Source: Hirundichthys speculiger
Taxonomy: Eukaryota > Chordata > Actinopteri > Beloniformes > Exocoetidae
Assembly (NCBI GenBank): GCA_018398805.1
Contig: JAGFBZ010001543.1
Span: 372,001-436,000, forward strand
Reading direction: 5' to 3'
Length of the DNA: 64,000 nt
In this document: piece after piece, positions 30,178 through 41,379 of the stretch
How positions within the stretch are numbered: position 1 is the first letter of the stretch
Layout: each line of letters starts with the position of its first letter
Program-made: the position numbers and the translations under genes
Notes under the pieces: model-generated
What the model was told of the DNA's origin: nothing
Seen by the model: only the letters and a program-made list of their open reading frames with translations
Databases searched by the model: none

Positions 30178-32745
30178 ATATGTGTATATCTTAATGAAAT
30201 ACCAGTGTCTCTCTTACCACCACCAGGTGCTTGTGCCTTTGGTGCTGCTCCAGGCTTTACAAAGTGAAGGAGAGCCTTTGACACCTCTGTTGGATCTGGG
30301 ACTGCGCTGCTTGGAGGAGGATGAGGCTGATTTCATCATCCAGGAAGGAGGATGGGTGAGCTTCACTTTGGCATAGGGACATAAAACCACAACAGCAACA
30401 TATGACATTAAACTCATCATTTACAGCAGTGGTTCTCAACCTTTTTTGAACAAACGCCCCCCTGGGCCACCATGATGCTCTTAACGCCCCCCCCCCCCCC
30501 CAAAAAAAAAAAAAAAAAGTGCATGGATTTTAATTTGTTGAAATAGAAATAATGGAAATTACATACAATTACAAATAATACTGTAATAGTATAATACTTA
30601 TATTATTTATAAGTATAATACTTCAGTGGCCAGTGTAGAGCAGCAGATCTCTGTCAGCTCATCCAACACCTGAACAACAATGAACATTTTTTTTTACCCC
30701 CTTTGGAGTTTCTCATACAGCGCGTATGACGTAATGCACGCTAGGGATTCCCCTGTAGGATTCCCCTTTTAGCGAAATAATTTGCGGAGGAATTTTTTTT
30801 GCGCTGATTTAGTAGAAGGACAGAAGCCGCGGAAGAGAAGGATTTACTGAAAGCGCCACATTGAAGAAGAGACAGGTGAAATATCTGACCTCTAGGCTAC
30901 TATAAAAATGTAGTAATTAGCTACACATTTAGTTTTGTGTCAACAGGCCTTTATAATAATATAATTGAAGCCTACCTTTGCCGACTGCAGAAAATGTTGA
31001 ATTGCCGACAGTGATTGATGTCATCATTTTCCCAGCACAGCTGTCTGAAGAGCCGATCATTTAGCGCATGGGCCTTTATTTTGTTAATGGCCTTGACTGC
31101 CACATTCATGGACTCATTGAGTGATGGGGACATTTTTTTAGCCACCAAGTTGTGCCCTGTTATCACCGGTGCAGTCCAGTGTACTGTCAGAACCTGGGAA
31201 CGTGCTGCTTTAATAAGGTGGTGAATCCCTGGTATCTGCCGACCATATATGATCAGAGCGCCAGTTATAGGCCATTTTTGACTATACTGTAAAAATTTCT
31301 GATTAAAAGTGATTACGTAGTCTTGATTGTGTATGTTTTCATTGGTTGTTGAATTAATGTGTTGGAAAGAAGTTTCTCCGCTGCTGTGTGTTTATGGGCA
31401 TTACTATGGTGACCGATCCCGCTCGGCTCGTCTGATTGTGAAGTAGAGCAAAAATGAGATTTTACGGGTCATGGAAGCAGCAGACTCTGGGTTTTGGTCT
31501 CAGACAGCAGCTTTATTTTTTGAAAGGAAATCTGAGCACAACATTTTATTGAAACTTAAGTAGATTTGCACTATAAAAAAACCTTGAGAAACCATGGAAG
31601 TTTAAAATAGAGTTCTCAAGGCATGGCGCCCCTCATTAGTTTCTGAGCGCCCCCCCTCTCAGCCCTGACGTTTCCAGCGCCCCCCTAAAGGGGGGGTGGT
31701 ACCGCCCCCGTTGAGAAACCCTGATTTACAGTGTCAATAAAAGCTAAGCCAAAGTGCAGAGCCAATGTGTGAAACACCAAGTACATAACATGATTTCATA
31801 GCTTGTAGAACCTTTTGCAGTCGTAGCTGGAAGTAATCATTTTTGTGTATGACGTGATCTGTCCCTTACATCATTGAAGGGACTTTCTGGCCCACTCTTC
31901 TTTCCACCATTGCTTCAGTTTGTAGGGGTTTGCATGCACAACTCTTTTAAGGTCCCGCCACAATATTTAAATCGGGTTCAGGTCATGACGTTGCGTAATT
32001 GCGACAGCTTGTTCCTTTGGTTATTCAATCATTTTGATGTAGATTTGCTGGTAAACTTGGGATCATTGTTGTCCATGTGCATGATCTTTTCTCTGTCAGG
32101 CTTTAACTGTTGATTACATTACTTCACATTTAGTAAGATGTCCATGGTTTATTTCATGACTGCAATATATACAGGTTATGTGGCTGTAAAGAGAGTCCAA
32201 ATCATCACCTTTTCATTGAAGTTTGAGGCATTTGAAATGACATGGTGCGTTTGGCTTTTATCATACATACGTACATGATGCTGTGCTTCACATTCATTAT
32301 GTGTTAACAACTCTCAGAATTCCTTTTGTATAAATAGATGCAGCTTTGGTAAACCAAGTCGTGCTGTCATACGCTTTATAGCAATCATAGTTTCAATTGT
32401 AAAGAAACGTTGCCAGTTGTGCATCATATTTCATTCTTTTGTTTGCTAAGTGTTGCCTCCACCAGGGAAAGCAACATCCCCATAAAAAAAAGAATATTTA
32501 CATTTTTTGAATTGGTCCCTCTCTTTGAATTCAGATGTAACTGTGGGCAAAACACATACGGAAGATTTAGATTTTAGGTGGGATCATAATGTGAGTTTTT
32601 GTTTTTTTTTTTTTCTCCTCATACAATCACAATAGTTAGATTTTTTTTTTCTTCTTCTAAGTGAAAATCTTAACATTTGCGGCTTTGTTTTCTGATATAT
32701 GAAACAGTATAATTAAGAGGATGTACTTTTTGTTATTATTATTAT

Positions 32746-32788
<43 letters not shown>

Positions 32789-35700
32789 TGTGTGTATAAA
32801 TATATTTTCCCCCATTCTTAGAAATTCAAAGATCAAGATTTTGCAAAAAAGACAAGTAGAGATACATTTCAAAATAGATTAAACACTGCTGTAGAAGTTT
32901 GGAACTTGAATGCGGAACTGTTATTTTCTGTGGTCTAGGTTGTTAACTGTGCTTCCGCCAAGACAGATGATTTGTTGTGCAAAGTAAAAGAAAAATACCC
33001 TTCACCAAGTTGAGAACAGGAAAACAGATGTCCAAATGACCAGATGAGGGCATTAGTGGGCTACAGCAAACACTCTGAACACTTGAAATCAGAGTGATCA
33101 TAATATGAAATTTAATTCTCAAATGATGACTTGTACAGATAGCTAGCATTTTAGTGTATCTGGAGCTGTTTTTCTTTGCTGAAGTATTACTTGCATAAAA
33201 TGTAACTATTTTTGTTTCATTATTCCACAATATGAATGCTGCTTGTGTGTACTACATCTGAAACGGACCAGTCTTGATCTGTTACAGTTGAGCTGTGCAT
33301 GTTGTACCAACTATGTACTTGGGTGAATATATAAGGGGCAATGAGTGGAATATATCTCACATCTCAGCATAAGATAGGCTTTATAAAGGATCTCTCTGCC
33401 CATACAGTTTTATTTTATTTTTATTATTTTAATGTCCTTATTTCTCCAGTGTTGTAATACGTAGACCCATGAGAGCAGAGGCTTCCTATAAATTAGGTCA
33501 TACGAGTCACATGACTGAACATGCTAACCATTGCTTTTGCCGCCATTACCTCATGAGGCACTGCCTGGTTTTGTGCTGTAAAATGTGAACACAGTGCACT
33601 GGCTCCACACAAAGCCACATTCTTGCTCAGAATTATGTCACAGGAGATGAACAGATGATGGGTTCAGCCATGATCAGCAGTAGAAAAGAGGGGGGAGCAA
33701 AAGTCCATGAAGAGATTGTGATAGGAAGGGAGGGAATATAGAGAGGAGGGGTGATAAAAGAGAGCATATTAAAGGATGCACACAGTAGCCAGTGAGAGCG
33801 AAGTGAAAGCTGCTTGCATGTACACCTTCCTTAAACTCTACCTCCACTCCATCTCCCTGACTTGCCAGTCTTTTTGACACTTTTCAGCTTTGTTCACTGA
33901 ATTGTAAACCAGAGGATTAACACCGTCGAACTAAGGTTAGATTTTTTCCTTTGCAATTACTCAAACGGTGACCTCATTAGTCTTTAGGTGTATATAAATT
34001 TTGCGAAACAATGACTGTGCTAAAGTGATAAATTCTTAGACGCAGAATATGTCTTCCACTACTAGCATCATGGCTACCTTTTGTTATTGTGCAGCCGCTG
34101 CACTGAAGCGTAGTCTTTGAATGTTCCTCTTAGTTTGTCACTGATTGTTCTGGGAAATAATGAACTTGCAGACCATATTGTTCATTTTCACTAATTATGA
34201 AACATGAAGTTTGTTTGTTGTTGTTTTTTTAAATTCATTTTATGCTTTCATTATATTCAATTTCTATTCATTAGTTACTATATTCTTAAGCAATATACAA
34301 AATGGTAAGAAGCAGACATTCTGTCTTTACTGTACATTTTTCAGAATACTGAAAAGACTGAGGTACAAGTGACGCATCATTTTAGGTTTGGTCACTGCCT
34401 GTCTGTGACGTACGCTTCATTTAGCATAACCAAAACCCATTGTCTTCAGAGAATCCACGGGCTGTGAAGAATAAAAGGAAAGCATAATTAGGGAGGGATG
34501 ACAAGCAAAATGATGGGGGGGGGGGACTGACCTGCACCATCTTCCTATATTGTTGTTTAATTCTAGTTGACCAGCAGTCCTGCTGACAGTAAAAACTCCT
34601 GAAGTGAATGTTAACGCCGGCCATTTCATGTTGAAGCTCATGTGAGTTTGATGCTATCCGAAGTCTTATATTTGAAAGGTGCACATTGGCAACCACACTT
34701 GACCTCTGGGTAAGGATAGGGAAATAAAGAAGTGCAATATTTTACTCCAGCATACGTGATAGTAAAATTGACAGTCAAAGCAGCATATATTCAATGGAAG
34801 TAAAACATTTTCTTTTGTCCTATTGTTTTAATGGTGGCTATTGCCATCACTGCTTAGACATGGTGATGGTGCAGTGATGACATATTAAGAAAAGGGTGGT
34901 GTCAGGCCTCCAGCCTGCACCCTGTCAGAGCATGTTACATTGCATCCTGTACAGTGTAACAGTGTTCCCCATGTTATGTAAGTATCCTCTCTCTGGCTGC
35001 ACGATGAAATATGTGCTTCACTGTGCCTCTGAATAAGAATGAGACTTGACCAGAGAGGAATGCCCGTGCAGGCTGAGAGAGCTCCAAAAATTACTGAAAA
35101 AATATTCTAAAAAACATCCTTAACAGGGGCTTGACTGACCAGAGTTTGTTTGCAAAAAAACAACAAAATCCCACTGGCTGTTGATGTTTAAGCAGAGCAG
35201 GCATCCATTTGTCTGCATCTGAATTCCTGAGTCTAGCTGCTTGTACAGCCCTATTATTTTTATCTGTCTAAGAACCTATATTTACTGATGTAAAATTTGG
35301 AGGTGGTAACAAGAAATTGTATAAAGCTGTGTTAGGGTTTTCCATAGATTTCTTCACTGTTGTCAGTCCCAAAACAAATTGTAAAAATACTAGACTTACA
35401 TTAGTTTCATGTTACAGGCAACTGTATCTGTGATACTTTGTTTTTGATCAGTGTGTATGCTCACAAGGACAATTGGGACGATCTAGTGTAGTCATTTGAA
35501 AATGGAAAAATAAAGTATTGGTGAGGAAGAAACTATCTTGCATGTGTCTCTGAATGTGAAGGAAGTCTGGCAACCATTAAAAAAAAAAAAAGTATCAACT
35601 TTGATTTAAAAAAACAAAAAATACTGAGCAGTATTTAGTTTGCGTGTCCTTTAATGGTGCATCTGGTTACTGATGTGCAATATGTCAGTGCGCTCTCAGC

Positions 35701-38700
35701 ACATTGCTGAGAGTCAGCTCAGTCAGCTGCAGCATGACCTCTTGAAATCCCTGACATTAGGGACAGTTATGACATAATCCTCATAAGTGTACGAGTCACT
35801 GAACATTACAATAATCAAAATAATCCCAAAATTTAGCCTCGGTGTCTTGACAGATTTATGTAAATTGACACATTCTAATGATATGTAGAGTTGGATTTTT
35901 ATAACAATTCAGATCCAAGATTTGAGTTTTTAGGGAATGTAGCATGTTCATCATTTGCAAATTCACTTGTAATATGGATTTTACTTCTGTTGCTTCTCCA
36001 AAGTCAGTCATGGCTCTGGGATTAGTTTTTAATATCTTCACAGTAATGATTTAAAAAAGCACTGTCAACTCCACAAGAGGCAAATGGCAGAGCAAAGATG
36101 GATAGACTGCACACCTTTTGGCTCTGTGACAAGAATGTGCATTGAGTTTTTTATGGCTTAGTTTGTCTTGGGGCAAGGGTGGAGAGCAGAACCTGACGAC
36201 AGAGCAACATTTAAGTCAGTGTGTTCAACAAATCAGCATTGAACATTCAGATTTCACAAGTAATTTAGTTTTTTTTCTCTTTATATTTTATAGCTGTTGT
36301 TTCTTATACATTCTTGAATGTTATGTTTTGGTACTAGCTCTTTTAACTTTGGACCGTAACTGCATCGTCTGAAAGGTATTTTGTCCTGTGGAAATCAAAC
36401 ATTTTCAGCTGTTTTTATATATTTACAACCATTTGTGTGCATAAAAAGTTGTGTTGCAAGTGATTTAGAGTTTAAGGCTATTGATACGGATATGCCAAAT
36501 ATATAGTTTTACTCTATCTGTCCCCTATTAAATTTAATGTTGGTTTAGATTTTATATCTGTAAAGATAATACAGTAATAGACAAATTAAACTGCAAGTTT
36601 AATTATTATACTTTTAAGAACACAATCAGCAGCTGTTTGCTGTGGGTTTCATAAGACATGACAACTCTGTCGTGCTGTGGCAAGTGTTTGCTCGGCTGCA
36701 TTCAGAGGGTGGAGGATTTTGTGAAATAGTCCTGCTCTCCCACATGTAAATCAGCTTATAGAGAACACTATTAGATTTAATCTCTTTCCTGCCTCCCAGG
36801 ATACAGCTGCCATGCATCATACTTGGTGTCCTTTTGAGGAAAATGACCTTCAAAGCTTAAGGCAATGCTATTTTACATATTCTGGTCATGGATGACACGC
36901 TATCAAGATTTCAAATAAGTGTGTTACAGTGGGAATTGATCTGCTGCTGTCAGACATTTGTCTGCCGTTGATGAAAACTCTCACACCCTTCTTGTTAGAC
37001 AAACACCTCTTTGTCTTGTGTCTGCTGCATTGCATGTCAAACAGATGTGATCTCAACAAGTGGAATTCAAAACTCTGCCTATAGCGCATCCAAATTTCTA
37101 ACTTCACCTCAAGCATCAGTCTCATTATCTGTAAAGCCATGTGTGTTGGTTACCATATACAGTCATGTGCAAAGGTTACCCACCTTGTTTTTCCCTTAAT
37201 GATTTTTAATCAAAATCATCCAACTGCAGTGGATCTTAGTGTCAGGCAAATATAATGTCAGATGATAGGCACCACACCACTTTATTCACTGTGCCACTAA
37301 AGAAATAACTTAGTTTGGTTTATTTTTGTGGTCACAAAGTTCTGTACAGACATACAAATAAGTATGAAGGCATGATTTTAAAAAGGTGTAGGTAGAAGCA
37401 ATAGTTAATTTTATCTACCCTTTATGCAAAACAAAAGACTGATAAATTTTAGAAAATTATCGTTAAATGTCCGGAACATAGCAGAAACCTAAATCTTAAG
37501 TTTTCTAAACCTACATTTAGCAAATTGTTAATAGCTGAGCCTTATATTTAATTAATATATTTTTAAAGTTTTTATTTTTTATTTAACCCTCCTGTTATGT
37601 TCATTTCTCAGGAGCAGCAATTATGTTCCCAGATCAATTTGACCCGGGGGATGTTTGATCATCCAAAAGAGTCTGAAAACTAAATACTACCAATAAACAC
37701 TGTTTATATCTCATTAACTCCATCACTAACTATTTCAATCAACATTTAGTGCATTGTTACACTTTACCTCTCACAGATCATGGTTCGATGAAAAGAATTC
37801 ACTAGTTTTTTTTTTTTTTTTTTTTTTTTAATGAATGTTAAAACATTTTGAAATGTGCATTGGAAAGACCTATCTATAAAATACAATAGTTCAATCTGAC
37901 ATTGTTTTTTTTGTGTAATTATTCTATATTTTGAACTTTTGTTTTTGGGGTGATGTTGATAAGTTAACACAAGAAAACCTCATCATCAGGGTCAAAGTCA
38001 CCAGCTGAATTAAAATCAAAATCTACTGGATTTACAATGAAAGAAACTTAAGAATTGTTTTTGAACCAGAAATTGATAAAAAATAAGAAAAATCTAAATA
38101 ACAGGATGTACAATATGAACATGGTGTGTGTATATATGTGTGTCTGAGTCTCCACAGCACACAAGTGACACGTCATCACATTGTGACAATAAATACTACA
38201 CAATGTGTAAAACCAGAAATCCACCCACTTATTCCTGTGCAGGGTCATTGAGGTCTGCTGGAGACTATCCCAGCTTAGACAGATGTGCTCCTTGCAGAGC
38301 TTTGATTTGTTCCACTCTGGAAAGATCTCCTTCTAAATGACAAATGCTTTGTAGGCTGATCTATCAGTCATGTTATAAAAGATGACCAGCTTGCACTCAT
38401 TCGTTTCGTGCTTTTAGACCCCATGACTTTGTCTAAATGACCCCCCCCCCACTCCCAGTTTGGTAGCATTGAAGGGATCATACTTAGTTTCTGATCTTCT
38501 CTTGTGCTCATTTCAGAATTTTTATCCAAAGTGCTCATGATATTTTGAAAACATTTCCCCCCTTTTTGGGGCGGTAAGGCTCTTGGTCTGTGGTGTCTGT
38601 GAAGGCAGACATGGAAGACTCAGGAGTCCTGTTGTTGGTTACCAGCAGCTCAGCAGAGTTCACACTGGTTCTTTTGGACTGTTACCAACCATCGTGAGTT

Positions 38701-41379
38701 TTCTCTGTAGAAGTCCCTGACCCAAGTTGTAGCTTGTAAAAAAAATTATCACAGATTATATTCTGCCCTCTGAGACCAGAGCACAACCCAAAGGAGAGGG
38801 TGTGTGTGGGTGTGAAACTGGGGAGAAATGGAGGTCACAGATGCAAAAAAAAAAAAAAACCCAGAAAAACGGTATAGTTTAGACACTTATAACCACTTTT
38901 ATTCTCTATTTTGGCTGCCGGGTCAAATTGACCCGAATTTGTCAATTTTATGTATAAAAATATTGAAAATGAAAAAAATTAAAATTTGGAATTTGAGAAA
39001 AAATAAAACGGGCCCTACATGCTGGGAGCATCCATGATAATGTAAGCAGTCTACGGGGGCGTATAGGGTGACGAAAAAACACTGGCGACCAAAATTGATA
39101 GCTGGCTACGAACTTCAAAAACCTGGTAGCCAGGGGCTACTTGGTAAAAATTCAAATTTTATGCCCTGAAACCTCATGGGGGAGATTGTGTTAGCAGTTC
39201 CTGAAAGTTGATTCTGCTGATGAGCTCACATCGATGCCCCCTATATAGAAGTCCTTTATATAGTGACTAAGAAATAGTGTATATGTTGAGTAGGTGGTGA
39301 TTTTAGACACGACTATTGTTTTACTTTTTAAATTAATTTATTTTATATAAGGTTTCATGCTAGTACCACAATTCCAAAGTTTAAGCTTTGATTTAAGGTC
39401 TAATAATGTGTTAGATTTTTACATTTAAGTGATGTTCATAGTGCACTGACAGCCTAAACCACATGTTGTTGATTCAGCATGACTAAATCAATAGAAGTTC
39501 AGCAAATATGAACAATTCTAGCTAGTAAGCTCAGTCACTCACAATAAATGTCTTTAATCGTTTAATCGTTTTACCAAACGATTAAATGACAAACCAGCAT
39601 TCGAAAATGAATTTGACCTTTTAATAACTTGGCATCAAATGCATATTCATCACTTCCATTTTGTTTTAATATTTTACATATTACTATATTATTACCAAAT
39701 ATTTTTATCCATGAGCTCTTCTGTTATTCATGTCCAAATACTTTACATAAGTTATTTGTAGAGGGTTCCTGATCTGTAGTTGATCACTAGGTGGCAGAAA
39801 AGGCCAACTTAACACAGTGCTGTAGAAATATCAACTCAAAAGCAAATTTACTTTCCACTCTGTATTTGTAGCACTAATTTATTCTGAATTAAACAGTTAC
39901 ATGTATTCTGAGATATCAAAGGTTTCATCCATTCTAATAAAATCACTCTTATTGAAGTAATAGACTCTTTAACATTAATTTCTTAACTAAAAAGTATTTT
40001 TTTTTTTTCTTTTCCAGTGTGAAAATATTTCACAAATAGAGTATGCTTATAATAAAATGCATCATTCACACCTGCTGTTTGTCTGCTTCAGGGGGAGATA
40101 TTCAGCCTTTTGCCCGAGGAAGATCATGGTGTGACCATTGCTGAAGACAGCAACGACATTTACATCCTGTCAGGGGAGCAACATTCTGAGCAGCTCAGCC
40201 CTCCCTTGTCACTGCTCTGCAGGGGGGACAACAGTGAGCAGAGTTCTTGGCAGACAGAAAGCTTGCCCGTGTCTCTGGCTGGTCACGAGTCTTGGGCACA
40301 AGTAGGTGCAATGGATCCTGAAGATATCAAAAGCCTGGACAGCAATGAAGGCGTAGCTCTGGCCGAGGAGCGCAGTGAAAACAACTCGTCAAACTCAGAC
40401 ATTGTCCATGTTGAGCGCGAGGAGGCCGAACTTTTAGAGGAGGGTGGGGAAATTGGAGTGATAGAAGAGAGCATGATGAGCGTTTTAGGTACAGAGAGTG
40501 ACCTGGCTGAGCTCAGGGCAGAATTTGGGGACCAGACTTCAGCTCCTCCAGCATCAACCAGGGAAGACTCCACACCTCCTGCTTCCCTGTTTTCCTTAGA
40601 GGATGCACTTGTGATCGAGACGCCTGAAAGCTTGTCTGCAGAACCATCCCTCATCTCCTTAGAACCAGAGCTACGTCCCCCTGCCCCAGAAACTACTCTT
40701 GCCCCTCATGCTGAACCTGCAGCATTTTTGCCTGTTCCTGCAGTAGAACCAGAACCTGAGCCAAAACCAGTTGCTGCCACTACCCTAGTGCCTGTAGAGA
40801 TGACAACATCTCAAATAGAGGAAATCCCAAAACCACCAGCAGAGCCTGGACCTATATTGGAACCAGTTACTGAACCAAACGATGAGTTGGAGCCCATCAC
40901 AGTGCCTCATCAGCCAAAACCAGAGGCTGTGGCAAAACAAGATGCCACAGTGACTGCACCTCCAGCCTCAGAGGCTCCTATAGAAACACCATCTGAGGAA
41001 GCCCCATCTGAGGAGACCCCTGTAGCTGCTGTAGAAGCCCCATCTGAGGAGACCCCATCTGAGGAGACCCCCGTAGCTGCTGTGGAAGCCCCATCTGAGG
41101 AGACCCCCGTAGCTGCTGTGGAAGCCCCATCTGAGGAGACCCCCGTAGCTGCTGAGGAGACCCCCATAGCTGTGGAAGCCCCGTCTGAGGAGACCCCCGT
41201 AGCTGCTGTGGAAGCTCCCGTCTGAGGAGACCCCCGTAGCTGCTGTGGAAGCCCCATCTGAGGAGACCCCATTGAAGCCAGAACCAGCTATAGAGCTATC
41301 AGTGCTGCTTTATGGAAGTGCTGCCCTGGTGCTCCTTGCTACTTTGGCATACAGTATCATAAGCTTCAGGAAGAGATAG
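23552..41379 (+). CDS. bcl2l13: Bcl-2-like protein 13 (Bcl-Rambo), seven coding exons
   Basis: Outer-mitochondrial-membrane Bcl-2-like protein; in mammals a mitophagy receptor that binds LC3 and fragments mitochondria. Coding exons: 23552-23693, 25476-25559, 27349-27505, 29142-29214, 30227-30355, 40092-41379; a leader exon probably ends at 22582. Conserved blocks include [16 protein letters not shown] near the N-terminus, [17 protein letters not shown] and [11 protein letters not shown], with FIIQEGGW ending the folded part. The acidic tail has [15 protein letters not shown], the LC3-interacting motif WAQV (about residue 263), [14 protein letters not shown] and [13 protein letters not shown] 12-residue tandem repeat ([12 protein letters not shown]) precedes the membrane anchor [20 protein letters not shown], then FRKR and stop at 41377. 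One extra base near 41216-41219 shifts the frame, so a literal reading stops at 41225 before the anchor. Restored length is about 623 residues, longer than the roughly 485 of human, mainly in the tail. Confidence 0.92.
26211..26883 (+). pseudogene. Transposon remnant with a THAP-type zinc-finger first exon
   Basis: The segment begins CAGTGGTGCGCAAACTGTGG, the same terminus as the fragment at 2940-3058. From ATG at 26689 it reads MVKYCC, then after stops a [10 protein letters not shown] block, [13 protein letters not shown] and TKHTYIYSK, ending at a good donor (AAG then GTAAGT, 26884). That is the order of a THAP domain (C2CH finger with the FP and C-x2-H blocks), as found at the N-terminus of P-element-type transposases and THAP proteins. 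At least two in-frame stops and a lost late Cys make it dead. It lies in bcl2l13 intron 2. Assignment to the P superfamily is inference; the right terminus was not found. Confidence 0.6.
27690..27845. repeat. Dispersed fish repeat in bcl2l13 intron 3
   Basis: Contains CTTTGGCGGCTCCCTGTTTG and GCCAGATGCCCTTCCTGATG, then CCAACCCGGATTTCCTGTGT, a block seen in many copies in teleost genomes and related in style to the one at 18425. Non-coding. Confidence 0.45.
29366..29960 (+). mobile_element. Degenerate DNA element with a BED/CGGBP1-like finger fragment
   Basis: Starts CAGGGCATAAAATGGCGACT, whose terminal CAGGGCATAAAAT is matched in inverted form at 39158-39171. Around 29720-29875 the plus strand reads [20 protein letters not shown] and, in a shifted frame, [20 protein letters not shown] followed by HL. 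This resembles the CxxC...H...H finger at the start of CGGBP1-like hAT transposases (one Cys replaced by Ser). The frame changes show decay. Boundaries are uncertain. Confidence 0.45.
29965..30090 (-). mobile_element. Tc1/mariner-like terminal fragment
   Basis: ATCAGCAGGGATCAAATACTTATTTCCTCCACTG at 30054-30088 is the outer end of a common fish Tc1-like element (CAGTGGAGGAAATAAGTATT on the minus strand). Only this end is visible; it runs into the adjoining TG/TA microsatellite. Family recognised from memory of the terminus. Confidence 0.5.
30090..30190. repeat. Mixed (TG)n/(TA)n microsatellite
   Basis: Alternating TG and TA dinucleotide blocks end about 36 bases before the acceptor of the sixth bcl2l13 exon in this window (30227). 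Predicted peptides here are artefacts. Confidence 0.9.
30427..31723 (-). mobile_element. hAT element with exact 8-bp duplication and ZBED5-like transposase debris
   Basis: The ends CAGTGGTTCTCAACC (30427) and GTTGAGAAACCCTG (31723) are inverted with small mismatches and are flanked by identical ATTTACAG copies at 30419-30426 and 31724-31731. This defines a 1297-bp hAT insertion in bcl2l13 intron 5. On the minus strand, 31166 to about 30980 reads [20 protein letters not shown], then [20 protein letters not shown] and CWENDD. This is close to the ZBED5/Buster-type hAT transposase core (LVAKKM...INFIKARPLNSRLF..LCE). The rest of the transposase is gone, so the copy is non-autonomous. Confidence 0.85.
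31870..32100 (-). pseudogene. Tc1-like transposase C-terminal remnant
   Basis: On the minus strand from about 32090 the reading [17 protein letters not shown], then after a stop LSQLRNVMT and [16 protein letters not shown], follows the Tc1 catalytic tail (QQDNDPKHTSK, SPDLNPIEHLWRDLK, ARKPSNL). The middle Asp-containing block and frame are lost through substitutions and stops. It is an old, dead fragment inside the long bcl2l13 intron. Confidence 0.65.
32722..32788. repeat. (ATT)n/(ATA)n trinucleotide tract
   Basis: Short ATT repeats flip into about 15 AAT repeats, giving a potential hairpin, within the bcl2l13 intron. Confidence 0.9.
32800..37580. other. Body of the long bcl2l13 intron, nothing recognised
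   Basis: Roughly 4.8 kb of AT-rich sequence without a supported exon, RNA gene or clear transposon terminus. Reading frames here are short, unconserved and lack splice context. Mononucleotide runs occur (G9-10 near 34516, A12 near 35580). Confidence 0.4.
37587..37700. mobile_element. Possible piggyBac-like terminus
   Basis: TTAA at 37583-37586 is followed directly by CCCTCCTGTTATGTTCATTT and CAATTTGACCCGG. TTAA next to a CCC-starting terminus is the piggyBac arrangement. A related GGGTCAAATTGACCCG occurs at about 38921-38936, which could be the other half. No matching right end with TTAA was found, so this is tentative. Confidence 0.35.
38900..39172. repeat. Inverted-terminus fragment related to the element at 29366
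   Basis: The stretch ends AAATTCAAATTTTATGCCCTG, the inverse of CAGGGCATAAAAT at 29366, and contains CTGGCGACCAAAATTGATAG, echoing the GGTCGCC/CGACCAAAATTTG sequence there. This suggests two members of one MITE family in the same gene. The left boundary is unclear. Confidence 0.45.
40975..41275 (+). repeat. Coding minisatellite in the last bcl2l13 exon
   Basis: A 36-bp unit (GCCCCATCTGAGGAGACCCC then CGTAGCTGCTGTGGAA) repeats several times with partial units, encoding [12 protein letters not shown]. It directly precedes the membrane anchor. The single-base frame break lies in the last but one copy, where GAAGCTCCCGTCT replaces GAAGCCCCGTCT. Confidence 0.9.

Noticed and set aside
40283..41272. 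Minus-strand open frames opposite bcl2l13 exon 7
   Set aside because: They are antisense shadows of the repetitive plus-strand coding exon, which matches Bcl2l13 and has proper splice sites.
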